From IMG/VR virus record IMGVR_UViG_3300031952_000023, positions 1 through 51,478 of that record: a DNA stretch of 51,478 bases; one strand, 5' to 3'. Below are positions 42,847 through 51,478 of this stretch, piece by piece. The translations under genes were made by a program, and so were the position numbers. Source of the stretch: a virus. The notes below the pieces were generated by a model. The model made no database searches and had not been told where the DNA came from. It worked only from the letters and a program-made list of their open reading frames with translations. Positions within the stretch are counted from its first letter, which is position 1, and each line of letters opens with the position of its first letter.

Positions 42847-43640
42847 AAAAATTTTATTATATCTCTGGATTACCAAGAAGTGGATCCACTTTATTATGTA
42901 ATTTATTATTACAGAATCCAAAAATTCATGCAACAACTACATCATCATTACCTGATTTATTAATTCAATTAAGAGACAACTGGGATAGTTTTGAAGGACA
43001 TAAAACGAATCCAGAAGGACAAAATAAATGGAATGTTATTAATTCTGTATTATTATCATATCATAATACTGATAAAACAATAATATTTGATAAAAATAGA
43101 AGTTGGACAAATCATATTGAATTTCTTGAAAAAATAACTAAGGAAGAAGTTAAAATGATTTGTTGTGTTCGTAATTTTGAAGATATTTTAACAAGTTTTG
43201 AAAAACTTTTTAGGAAGAACAGAGCTGATGGGGAAATTCATTCTGAATTTAAAAATACTAAAATGAAAACTGTTCAAGGAAGATGCGAAGTGTGGATGTC
43301 AGATGAAGGGGTTATAGGCAGACCTTACTTAAATTTAAAAGACGCATTCGATAGAGGATTAGGTAATAGGATAAAATTACTTCCATTTGAGTATTTTACT
43401 GCTAATCCTAAAGAAAGTATGAAAGTAATATATGAATTTATAAATGAACCATATTATAATCATGACTATAAAAATATTAAACAGATAGTGTATGAAAATG
43501 ATTTACCTTATGGTTGGGGTAATGATTTACATAAAATAAAAGAAGGTAATATAATATCATCCGTATCTAATGCTAATGAAGTTATAGGAAAAGAATTAAC
43601 TGATTTATATAAAGATAAAGAATTCTGGAAATATTTTTAA
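42843..43640 (+). CDS. Sulfotransferase family protein
   Basis: The 265-residue protein has an N-terminal YYISGLPRSGSTLLCNLLLQ, the 5'-phosphosulfate-binding loop of PAPS-dependent sulfotransferases. It is followed by a helix and a central FDKNRSWTNH, and later by CVRNFEDILTSFEKLFRKN, which fits the 3'-phosphate-binding block. It would move sulfate from PAPS to an unknown acceptor (glycan, lipid or peptide); kinase or glycosyltransferase activities are less likely. There is no signal peptide, so it acts in the cytosol. It is translated with the helicase gene through an ATGA overlap and abuts the convergent structural gene without a spacer. Confidence 0.85.
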   Translation: MKKFYYISGLPRSGSTLLCNLLLQNPKIHATTTSSLPDLLIQLRDNWDSFEGHKTNPEGQNKWNVINSVLLSYHNTDKTIIFDKNRSWTNHIEFLEKITKEEVKMICCVRNFEDILTSFEKLFRKNRADGEIHSEFKNTKMKTVQGRCEVWMSDEGVIGRPYLNLKDAFDRGLGNRIKLLPFEYFTANPKESMKVIYEFINEPYYNHDYKNIKQIVYENDLPYGWGNDLHKIKEGNIISSVSNANEVIGKELTDLYKDKEFWKYF

Positions 43641-45065
43641 CTATTCAAAATATCCATTTAAAACAACAACTCCTCTATAAACTAATGAAGGTGCCACTGT
43701 TGAAATAGGTGCTTTTAAAATAATATGACAATATGATCCAGCTTCAATCATTATAGGTACAGGTGCTTCATAAATAATTGTTCTATCTGCTGCTGATCCT
43801 GTTGTTGCGGATAAAGCAAAAGATTGTATACCTAAACCAAATCTTCTTGGTGCTCTAGTACCTGCTGTAACAGAATCTTGTTCTGTTAATGAAATAGCTG
43901 TTCCACCAACAGCCATACTCCATTGAAATAAAGTTGGAGTGCCTGTTATTGTTGCTCCTGTCATATATGTATTAATATATGCATTATTAATAACAAGTGT
44001 TTTACCAGGAACAGTAGAAGTTGCAACAGGATTTAAATAAGCAAATAAAATATAATCAGTTTCAGCACTAGTTGTAGCTGTAAATTGAAAATCGCCACCT
44101 AATGTAGTATAACCTGCTGTTGTATTTGCAAGATCAGTTACTGATGGATTAAGAGAATTAATAATATTAGCTGTTGATGCTGTACCATCTGGTGCATTTA
44201 TTGATGATTGTCCCATTAATATTTTTGATAATCCATAATTTTTATCTGAACTTAAATCACCATATAAAACATCAACTTGTGCTATATTAAAATTAATTGC
44301 TGATGATATTGTTCCTGTATTATAATTTCTTAATAATAATGGTAATGCATTTGATAAAGATGTTGAACCAGTTGTTGATACTGGTGTTACTTTTGTAACA
44401 ATAACATCATTTATCCAAAATTCAACGTTATCTTCATTTATTGCTAATAAATAATCATAAACTATTCCAGATAATGGAACTTGGACATTTGTTGCTACTG
44501 TTTCATATCCACCTTTATTTACTACTGCTGTTAATGTTCCACCTGTTGCTCTGAAAAATATACCATCTGTTGGAGTTCCAGATGTGGATGTTATTAATCC
44601 AAGTCCAAATTCAGTAACACTATTATTTTGTAATGTTGTTGAAAATTTAGCTTTTATATTAACATATAATGGTCCTTCATCAGTTAAAGTAAATGTCTTA
44701 AATGTTTGTACTATCGATGATGTTCCTGATGTGGTAGTATTATTTGCATTAAGTGTTAAAAATCCGCCAGATAAAACAGTAGTTTGGGTAACTGCTGATC
44801 CACGATATTTATAATTATTAAATATAGAATAACCAAAACTATCATTCCATAGTGGCATCTCTAAATTTATCTTACTTCTATAATCTTCTGAAATATTTAA
44901 CGCTCTGATTGTTTTAGTACCTGTAATAGATCCATCATCAGCTTCCATTGTTACTATAGAATATCCAGTTTGTGTAGTTGCTGTTGGATAATTTACATAT
45001 AAATTATTACTCGCATAAACATCGGCATTTTTTATTGAATGCCCACTTTTTATTACTATACTCAT
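43641..45065 (-). CDS. Virion surface / fibre protein (duplicate B)
   Basis: 474 residues, about half identical by eye to the 479-residue neighbour 45077-46516. It starts MSIVIKSGHSIKNADVYASN. A lectin-like beta-sandwich is suggested by VQTFKTFTLTDEGPLYVNIK, 'EFGLGLITS', GIFFRATGGTLTAVVN and 'VEFWINDVIV' (about residues 100-230). The C-terminal part (from about residue 300) contains TLGGDFQFTATTSAETDYIL and ends VVLNGYFE. This type, found in many phages of aquatic bacteria, is thought to be a fibre or a head/tail decoration; no exact role is established. Confidence 0.6.
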   Translation of the reverse strand: MSIVIKSGHSIKNADVYASNNLYVNYPTATTQTGYSIVTMEADDGSITGTKTIRALNISEDYRSKINLEMPLWNDSFGYSIFNNYKYRGSAVTQTTVLSGGFLTLNANNTTTSGTSSIVQTFKTFTLTDEGPLYVNIKAKFSTTLQNNSVTEFGLGLITSTSGTPTDGIFFRATGGTLTAVVNKGGYETVATNVQVPLSGIVYDYLLAINEDNVEFWINDVIVTKVTPVSTTGSTSLSNALPLLLRNYNTGTISSAINFNIAQVDVLYGDLSSDKNYGLSKILMGQSSINAPDGTASTANIINSLNPSVTDLANTTAGYTTLGGDFQFTATTSAETDYILFAYLNPVATSTVPGKTLVINNAYINTYMTGATITGTPTLFQWSMAVGGTAISLTEQDSVTAGTRAPRRFGLGIQSFALSATTGSAADRTIIYEAPVPIMIEAGSYCHIILKAPISTVAPSLVYRGVVVLNGYFE

Positions 45066-45076
45066 AATTATTTTAT

Positions 45077-46516
45077 TTATTCAAAATATCCATTAACTAC
45101 AACTAAACCCCTGATTATTTCTGTTGCTGTTGCTGTGGATATTGGCATTTTTAAAATAATATGACAATATGATCCAGCTTCAACCATAAGTGGAGATGTA
45201 AATTTAACATCAATTGTTTTATCAGCCATACCACCTGCAGCAGTACCAACAGGCATTGCTTGTATTCCAAGCCCTAATCTTCTTGCTGCTCTAGTACCTG
45301 TTGTAACAGAATCAGCAGTTAATAAACTTATTGCTGTTCCGCCTACACCGATAGCCCATTGAAGTACTGTTGGGGTTGTTGCAACAGCAGCTACAGTATT
45401 AAATGTATCTATTTTTACACCTGTTATAACAAGTGTTTTACCAGGTATGGCTGATGTTGCAATAGGATTTAAATAAGCAAATAAAGCATAATCAGTTTCT
45501 AATGAACCAACAGCAGCAAATTGAAATTGACCTCCTAAAGTAGCATATCCTGCTGTTGTGTTAGATAAGGTAGCTGATGCAGGTGCAGTAATATTTACCA
45601 TATTAGCTGTATATGTTCCTGCTGCTGCTGCTATTGTTCCATCTGTTGCATTTATTGATGATTGTCCATTTGTTACCATAACAGTATTCCAATCCTTACC
45701 ACTATCCATATCACCAAGACTAATACCAAGTTGAACTATATTAAGTTGAACAGCAGTAACAGGTGCGCCATTATTATAATTTCTTATTAATAATGGTAAT
45801 GAATTTGATTGACAAGGGGCACCTAAACCAGTAGGTGTATTAATATACCCTATCATATCATCATTAACCCAAAAACTACATTTATTTTGATCAATAATTA
45901 TTGCATAATGATATACTACTCCAGCAACAGGCGTATGGATATTAGTGATTGATGTTTCAGCACTATTATTATTAATAACACCATTTAATTGTCCACCAAC
46001 AGCTCTGAAAAATATACCATCTGTTGGTGTTGCAACACCAGTAGCTAAACCAAGCCCAAATTCAATAACACTATTAGCTTGAAGTGCAAAAGAAAATTTC
46101 GCTTTAAAATCAATATATAATGGATATGTATTAAATAAGGGGAATGTTTTAAATGTTTGTACTCTAGCAACGTTACCTGATGCTACGGCATTACCTGCAT
46201 TTAAATTTAAAAAGCCACTACCAACAGTTATGGTCATTGTTGATGTTACACCAATATATTTACTATTATTTAATACAGCATGACTAAATGTATCCATCCA
46301 TAGTATTTTATCAATACCAGTTCTAAGTCTATAATCCTGAGAAACATCAACAGGTCTAACTAATTTTTCACCAGTAATTGATCCATTATCAACCTCACCA
46401 ACAATAGAATTATATCCTGATGCTGATAAAATAGTTGGTAAATTAACTTTTAAATTATTATTTGCATCAACATCAGCTAAAATATTAGATGTTCCACCTT
46501 TAATTATTGTACTCAT
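45077..46516 (-). CDS. Virion surface / fibre protein (duplicate A)
   Basis: 479 residues, MSTIIKGGTSNILADVDANN, with the same domain order as its neighbour: N-terminal linker, beta-sandwich (VQTFKTFPLFNTYPLYIDFK, 'EFGLGLATG', GIFFRAVGGQLNGVIN, 'CSFWVNDDMIG'), and a C-terminal beta-domain ending IRGLVVVNGYFE. The tandem pair lies directly downstream of the large fibre gene, 11 bases apart, and is probably cotranscribed with it. Two diverged copies may give two binding specificities. GATATTTATC is found about 30 bases before the ATG. Confidence 0.6.
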   Translation of the reverse strand: MSTIIKGGTSNILADVDANNNLKVNLPTILSASGYNSIVGEVDNGSITGEKLVRPVDVSQDYRLRTGIDKILWMDTFSHAVLNNSKYIGVTSTMTITVGSGFLNLNAGNAVASGNVARVQTFKTFPLFNTYPLYIDFKAKFSFALQANSVIEFGLGLATGVATPTDGIFFRAVGGQLNGVINNNSAETSITNIHTPVAGVVYHYAIIIDQNKCSFWVNDDMIGYINTPTGLGAPCQSNSLPLLIRNYNNGAPVTAVQLNIVQLGISLGDMDSGKDWNTVMVTNGQSSINATDGTIAAAAGTYTANMVNITAPASATLSNTTAGYATLGGQFQFAAVGSLETDYALFAYLNPIATSAIPGKTLVITGVKIDTFNTVAAVATTPTVLQWAIGVGGTAISLLTADSVTTGTRAARRLGLGIQAMPVGTAAGGMADKTIDVKFTSPLMVEAGSYCHIILKMPISTATATEIIRGLVVVNGYFE

Positions 46517-46565
46517 TTTTTTATTATTTTAATTTCTTTTAGATAAATATCCATTTATTAATAAT

Positions 46566-49500
46566 TTAATTGATTATTCGGTAAATTACATTATAAATAC
46601 CCCATGTACCATTACTACTATAAGCATTCAAGTTAAATCCAACACCGTCAACAATATCTGTTTGATTAAAAGTAAGTCCAGCAAGTAATGCATCTTCTAA
46701 TGTTGGGTGATCTGTTGATCCAGATATATTAATAATAACACTTGAATATTGATTTATATTACTATTTGTTACTGCTGTGGTAGTATAATTAGTTTCGCCA
46801 CTTATTGCTGAATCAAAATTTAATGTTGTTATTCCTGTAAAATTTGTTCCTGCTATTGTTGATACTGCTCTTTGTCTAACAGTTCCATCGGTATCTAATA
46901 CTAATAATCCAGTTAAACTATTATTAGTTGTAGCTGAATTTATTCTTAAACTAGGAACATATACCATATCAGAACATGCTGATAATGTAAGATTCTGTCC
47001 TCCTATAATAGATGATCTAGTTGATGCTGATATTAAATTATTATTCCCACCTATAATAAATGAATTATTTGTAGAAGCACTAATTACATTATTATATCCA
47101 CCAATAATAGCAGATCTGCAAACAGATGCCATTATATTAGATGTACCATCAATTGTAAATGAATTATAACCTTGTGTAATATTATTACCACCACCACCTA
47201 TAATAGAAGAAAAACAACCTCTATTAATTATATTACTTGAACCATTTATAATACTTGCATACGATGTAGTACATATAACGTTATTTCTTCCATTTAATAT
47301 TGATGATAATGTTGCCGTTATAGCTGAACTAGCATTTGAACCTAATATTATCGATTCTGATGATGCTGATAAAACATTAAAAATTCCGCCAATAATTGAT
47401 GAATAATTATTGTTATTATTTGTATTACCACTACCACCTATAATAGTAGAATTATCTGACCCTTGATTAATTGTATTATTATTTCCACCTATAATGGATG
47501 AATTATTTGATGCACCACTTATTCTATTTGAAATTCCTCCATTTATATTATTAGAATATCCACTAAAAATAATATTATTATTACCACCTATAATAGATGA
47601 ATAAGAAGATGTATTTATTATGCTTTGAAAAGATAATAAATTTGCATTATTAGAATAAACTAATATATTATGAGCTCCGCCTAATATTGATGAAGAATTA
47701 CTACCTGAAATAGAATTTGATAAACCTCCTATAATAGAACTACTTGCTCCTTGATTAATTGTATTACCACTACCACCTATAATGGATGAATTATTTGATA
47801 CTTGATTAATAATATTAATAGTACCACCTATAATAGATGAATAATTACTTGCGGTTATTAAATTAGTATTTCCACCAGCAATAAATGAATTTAAAGTAGT
47901 ATCTAATTGATTAAGTCCTCCACCAATAATAGCAGATTCAGTTGCTTTTAATAAGTATGTGGCATTTCCACCAACTGCTATTGATTTTGAGCCTTGTCTT
48001 ACTGTTGAACAAACACTTCCTATAATACTACTCGAAGTAGTACCACTTAATCTATTATTATATCCTCCTAATATTGAAGAATTATTTGATCCTTCTGAAA
48101 CAATATTATTATATCCATTTATAATAGATGAATAATTACTACCACTATATATAATATTATTTTTTCCTCCACTATTTAAACCATAATTTGAATATAACGT
48201 ATTTCCACTACCAAGAGCAAAAGAAAAATTACCATTTACAGTATTCCCATGTCCCAGTGCTTTAATAGATCTAGTTCCACTATCTCCAGAAATGAAAGGG
48301 GTAATAATATCTGTCTGAACATTAATTCCATCTGTTCTTTGTAAGAAAGCATTTTGATTTACTGAAGTAGTACCTGAATAAGTTGCCCCTGTAATATAAG
48401 GACTTGTTCCACCACTTAGAGAACTAACATTTCTTTGTCTTACCGTACCATCAGTATCCAGTACTAATAAACTAGTTAAACTATTATTAGTTGTAGCTGA
48501 ATTTATTCTTAAACTAGGAACATATACCATATCAGAACATGCTGATAATGTAAGATTCTGTCCTCCTATAATTGCTGATCTATCACTACTTATTAATGTA
48601 TTTTGATTTCCTCCTAATAAAGAACTATTTGTTAATCCTGCTCCGCTTAAATTATTTCTTCCACCACCAATAATAACATTATTTGAAGCACTAGATCCAG
48701 AATTACCAATAATTGCGCTGCAATATGTAGCAGTCATAAATGATCTTATTGAATAATTTAAATTAGAACATGTAGAAGAATTAATACTTGATCTATTAGC
48801 TGATGTTGTATTAACTTTACCTTTAATATTAGAACATAATGATGATACAATAGATACACCAATAGAATCACATATAGTTGAACATGCAGATCCAAAAATA
48901 ATAGATACATTTGAATCAGATATATAAGATAATCTAGATCCAATAATACTTGAACATGCCTCAGTAGTGTTATGTTCAGATGTTATACAATTACTAGCAC
49001 CACCTATAATAAATGAATTATTTGTGTTAGTACCACTAATAATATTTCTGGTTCCACCAATAACTGATGAATAAGAACCACCAGTTATTATGTTATTTCC
49101 ACCAACACCAAAAGAAAAATCAGAACATATAGTTAATCCACTATGACCTAAAGCTTTAATGGATCTGGTTCCACTATCTCCAGAAATGAAAGGGGTAATA
49201 ATATCTGTTTGTACATTTATTCCATCATTCCTGCTAATAAATGCATGTTGATTACTTGGTGTTGTTCCACTGTATGTAGCACCAGTAACAAATGTATCTC
49301 CGCTAATAAATCCACTTACATTAAATGTTCCACCTGTATTGTTTGTAAATATAACTGTTCCTCCTGAGTATGTTCCTCCAGTTACTCTAATATCAATAGG
49401 TAAATTTAAATATGTTGTTGCACTTATTGTATCAACAGTAAGACCCTTCATTGTATTAACTAACACACTAAGGGATCCACCAGTTGAATTAGTTATCGTT

Positions 49501-51478
49501 AATGTATTAGCATTATTATATGTAAATCCTGTAACAAAAGTATCGGTACTTAATCCTCCTGTAATAGAGGACAAAGTTCTATTTCTAACAGTTCCATCAC
49601 TATCCAGAACAAGAACATTAGTTAAATTATTATTAGTTGTAGCAGTAGATATTCTTAACTGAGGAACATATACCATATTATTACAAGAAGATAATGATAA
49701 ATTTCTTCCTCCTATAATTGCTGATCCACATGATAAATTAATTACATTACAATATCCACCACCTAATAAAGAATTATTACTATAAGTTGCACAGTTATAA
49801 CTTGCTCCTATAATAGATGTATAAGTAGATCCTGTTGAATGATTACCATATCCTCCTATTATTGTTCCAAAAGAAGATTGTTGAATTGTATTACTTTGTC
49901 CACCTATAATAACACTTGATATAGTATTTTGAATACATGTATTAGCTCCACCGAATATACTTGCATTAATATTACAAAATAAATGATTACCATACCCACC
50001 AACAACATTTGAATAAGTTGAATTATTTATAAAATTTTTAACTCCGCCAATAATATTAGATGATGTTGATGCTGATATTATAGTATTTGTTAATGCTTGA
50101 TGTTTAGCAAATGCTATATTTGAAAATACTGAATTAGTAATAGTAGAAGCACTTGAACTAATAATACTAGATGTATCTGAACTTGTAATAATATTAGTTG
50201 AACCTCCAATAATAAAATTAGATCTTCTACCATTTGATTTACCAGTTCCAGTATTACCACTAATAATATTATTACTACCATTAATAATTGATGAATATGA
50301 ATTAAATTGTATTATATTAGTTTTACCATTTATTATACTTGATGTATCAGAACTAAAAATACCATTAGATGGTCCTAAAACAAGACTATAATCACCATCA
50401 ACATAACTTTGATGTCCCAGAGCTTGAATAGATCTAGTTCCACTATCTCCAGAAATGAAAGGAGTTATAATATCTGTTTGTACATTAATTCCATCTGTTC
50501 TTTGTAAAAAAGCATTTTGATTAACGGAAGTAGTTCCTGAGTAAGTTGCTCCTGTTGTATATATGTCGGTAGTTCCTGTTAGGTATCCAGTTACATTAAA
50601 TGTTCCACCTGTATTATTAGTGAAAGTTGTAGTCCCTGCTACATAAGTCCCACCAGTAACATAAACATCTGTAAAACCAGTTATAAGAACATTATTACCA
50701 TCAGTTCTGTTTAATGTTAATATTTTGCTATTATTATTAAAAGTACCACCACTTACATACACATCAGTAAATCCTGTTAAAAATCCAGTTACATTAAATG
50801 TTCCACCTGTATTATTAGTGAAGGTAGCTGTTCCTGTTGATGAATTATATGTTCCCCCTGTTATTGTAATATCGGATGCTAATATTGATAAATTTTGTGT
50901 AAAATCAATTCCATCATTTCTACTAACAGTTAAATCATAATTGCCGACATTAAATGTAAGTCCTGTAACATAAACATCAGTAATACCAGTTACATTAAAT
51001 GTACCTCCAGTATTATTAGTAAAGGTAGCAATACCATTAACTTTATTATAAGTCCCTCCTGTTACATATGTATCTGCACTAACTCCACCTGATCCACCAC
51101 TTATAGTACTAACATCTCTAACTCTTACAGTCCCATCAGTATCTAAAACTAATAAATTAGGTAATGTATTATCTGTATTAACAACATCTATTCTTAAACT
51201 AGGAACATATACCATATCACTACATCCAGATAATGTAAGATTCTGTCCTCCTATAATAGATGATCTACTTGAATTATCTATTGAGTTATGATAACCTCCT
51301 ATAATAGAAGATCTATATGAGTTATTATTAATATTATTATAATAACCACCATTAATTATTGATTCAATAGAGTTATTATTTATAATATTATAAAATCCTC
51401 CAATAACAACTGATGATGTTGATGCTGATATTAAATTAGCATTTCCACCTATAATAGAAGAATAATATGAATCATGAA
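46566..51478 (-). CDS. Giant repeat-built tail fibre / adhesin (5' end beyond window)
   Basis: The frame is open from the right edge to 46566, so at least 1637 codons; the ATG at 51215 is internal. The protein is built from alternating blocks. Long tracts repeat a 14-16 residue unit around 'SSIIGGxxNxI', as in the head domain of YadA-like trimeric adhesins. Linkers are marked by MVYVPSLRI and LLVLDTDGTVR (at about 51.2, 49.66, 48.5 and 46.95 kb) and beta-blocks with 'TFTNNTGGTFNVTG'. It ends with a short C-terminal domain (SGSTDHPTLEDALLAGLTFN). The likely role is host attachment as a trimer. Several blocks are nearly identical in DNA. No S74 domain is attached; one is encoded 8 kb away. Confidence 0.82.
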   Translation of the reverse strand, partial: HDSYYSSIIGGNANLISASTSSVVIGGFYNIINNNSIESIINGGYYNNINNNSYRSSIIGGYHNSIDNSSRSSIIGGQNLTLSGCSDMVYVPSLRIDVVNTDNTLPNLLVLDTDGTVRVRDVSTISGGSGGVSADTYVTGGTYNKVNGIATFTNNTGGTFNVTGITDVYVTGLTFNVGNYDLTVSRNDGIDFTQNLSILASDITITGGTYNSSTGTATFTNNTGGTFNVTGFLTGFTDVYVSGGTFNNNSKILTLNRTDGNNVLITGFTDVYVTGGTYVAGTTTFTNNTGGTFNVTGYLTGTTDIYTTGATYSGTTSVNQNAFLQRTDGINVQTDIITPFISGDSGTRSIQALGHQSYVDGDYSLVLGPSNGIFSSDTSSIINGKTNIIQFNSYSSIINGSNNIISGNTGTGKSNGRRSNFIIGGSTNIITSSDTSSIISSSASTITNSVFSNIAFAKHQALTNTIISASTSSNIIGGVKNFINNSTYSNVVGGYGNHLFCNINASIFGGANTCIQNTISSVIIGGQSNTIQQSSFGTIIGGYGNHSTGSTYTSIIGASYNCATYSNNSLLGGGYCNVINLSCGSAIIGGRNLSLSSCNNMVYVPQLRISTATTNNNLTNVLVLDSDGTVRNRTLSSITGGLSTDTFVTGFTYNNANTLTITNSTGGSLSVLVNTMKGLTVDTISATTYLNLPIDIRVTGGTYSGGTVIFTNNTGGTFNVSGFISGDTFVTGATYSGTTPSNQHAFISRNDGINVQTDIITPFISGDSGTRSIKALGHSGLTICSDFSFGVGGNNIITGGSYSSVIGGTRNIISGTNTNNSFIIGGASNCITSEHNTTEACSSIIGSRLSYISDSNVSIIFGSACSTICDSIGVSIVSSLCSNIKGKVNTTSANRSSINSSTCSNLNYSIRSFMTATYCSAIIGNSGSSASNNVIIGGGRNNLSGAGLTNSSLLGGNQNTLISSDRSAIIGGQNLTLSACSDMVYVPSLRINSATTNNSLTSLLVLDTDGTVRQRNVSSLSGGTSPYITGATYSGTTSVNQNAFLQRTDGINVQTDIITPFISGDSGTRSIKALGHGNTVNGNFSFALGSGNTLYSNYGLNSGGKNNIIYSGSNYSSIINGYNNIVSEGSNNSSILGGYNNRLSGTTSSSIIGSVCSTVRQGSKSIAVGGNATYLLKATESAIIGGGLNQLDTTLNSFIAGGNTNLITASNYSSIIGGTINIINQVSNNSSIIGGSGNTINQGASSSIIGGLSNSISGSNSSSILGGAHNILVYSNNANLLSFQSIINTSSYSSIIGGNNNIIFSGYSNNINGGISNRISGASNNSSIIGGNNNTINQGSDNSTIIGGSGNTNNNNNYSSIIGGIFNVLSASSESIILGSNASSAITATLSSILNGRNNVICTTSYASIINGSSNIINRGCFSSIIGGGGNNITQGYNSFTIDGTSNIMASVCRSAIIGGYNNVISASTNNSFIIGGNNNLISASTRSSIIGGQNLTLSACSDMVYVPSLRINSATTNNSLTGLLVLDTDGTVRQRAVSTIAGTNFTGITTLNFDSAISGETNYTTTAVTNSNINQYSSVIINISGSTDHPTLEDALLAGLTFNQTDIVDGVGFNLNAYSSNGTWGIYNVIYRIIN
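46911..48572. repeat. Near-identical 100-bp repeats in the fibre gene (46911-47010, 48474-48572)
   Basis: Both copies run from GTTAAACTATTATTAG through CTTAAACTAGGAACATATAC to GATTCTGTCCTCCTATAAT with hardly any difference. A third copy, diverged at one end, covers 51191-51258. Such repeats allow block deletion or exchange by recombination. Confidence 0.85.
48262..50495. repeat. Second family of fibre repeats (48262-48330, 49155-49225, 50430-50495)
   Basis: The core GTTCCACTATCTCCAGAAAT then GAAAGG and ATAATATCTGT is repeated three times, about 0.9 and 1.3 kb apart. It encodes 'ITPFISGDSGTRSI' in each block. The flanks differ, so the repeats mark module borders. Confidence 0.85.

Noticed and set aside
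46566-51215. Fibre gene starting at the ATG at 51215
   Set aside because: The frame continues upstream with the same repeat units to the window edge, and this Met is part of the recurring MVYVP phrase.
1-51478. tRNA genes
   Set aside because: No cloverleaf with a GTTCRA-type T-arm was noticed on either strand; a tRNA scan was not possible here.

Overview
The window is a stretch of a large, AT-rich tailed-phage genome (Caudoviricetes, myovirus with a T4-type structural module). The main evidence is a contractile-tail gene set on the minus strand: tail sheath (27693-31226), tail tube (13763-14251), tape measure (4985-6898), a gp26-like baseplate/chaperone protein (7062-7826), large baseplate proteins (1-4957), neck proteins (38140-39255, 32524-33036), a gp15-like terminator (31272-32306) and fibres (37293-38138, 43641-51478). 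Plus-strand genes include a family B DNA polymerase and a SNF2-type helicase. Very low GC, almost no Shine-Dalgarno sequences, TTG starts and the style of the cassette region suggest a Bacteroidota host. That host call is an inference.

Layout. 1-8.3 kb: baseplate, tape measure, gp26-like protein with a probable programmed frameshift. 8.3-12.0 kb: putative internal proteins. 12.1-16.0 kb: tail tube flanked by two homing-endonuclease-like genes, one of them broken at a perfect 33-bp palindrome. 16.1-18.77 kb: an integron-like array in which small genes and a DNA methyltransferase are separated by attC-like hairpins. 18.77-21.8 kb: an operon of small genes with a nucleotidyltransferase, ended by a terminator. 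21.8-27.6 kb: DUF192 protein, further internal-protein candidates, a methyltransferase relic, a tyrosine recombinase coupled to a lipoprotein, and a third endonuclease. 27.6-34.2 kb: sheath, gp15-like, gp14-like and small proteins. 34.3-43.6 kb: polymerase with an inserted domain, S74 fibre protein, neck protein, superoxide dismutase, helicase with an intein, sulfotransferase. 43.6-51.5 kb: structural proteins and a repeat-built fibre running off the right edge.

Strongest new idea. About eleven otherwise unrelated proteins, among them a complete Fe/Mn superoxide dismutase, begin with a short amphipathic leader ending in (L/I)-x-E. That is the rule for capsid-targeting sequences cleaved by the T4 prohead protease. 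The set looks like a cargo of capsid-packaged, co-injected proteins. Other notable points are a phage-type macro-like domain inserted inside the polymerase exonuclease, a class 3 intein in the helicase P-loop, the cassette array, and an ATATTTAT motif just upstream of many start codons on both strands.

The capsid, prohead protease and terminase genes are not in the window, so the packaging idea cannot be closed here. Functional names rest on motif reading, not database searches.
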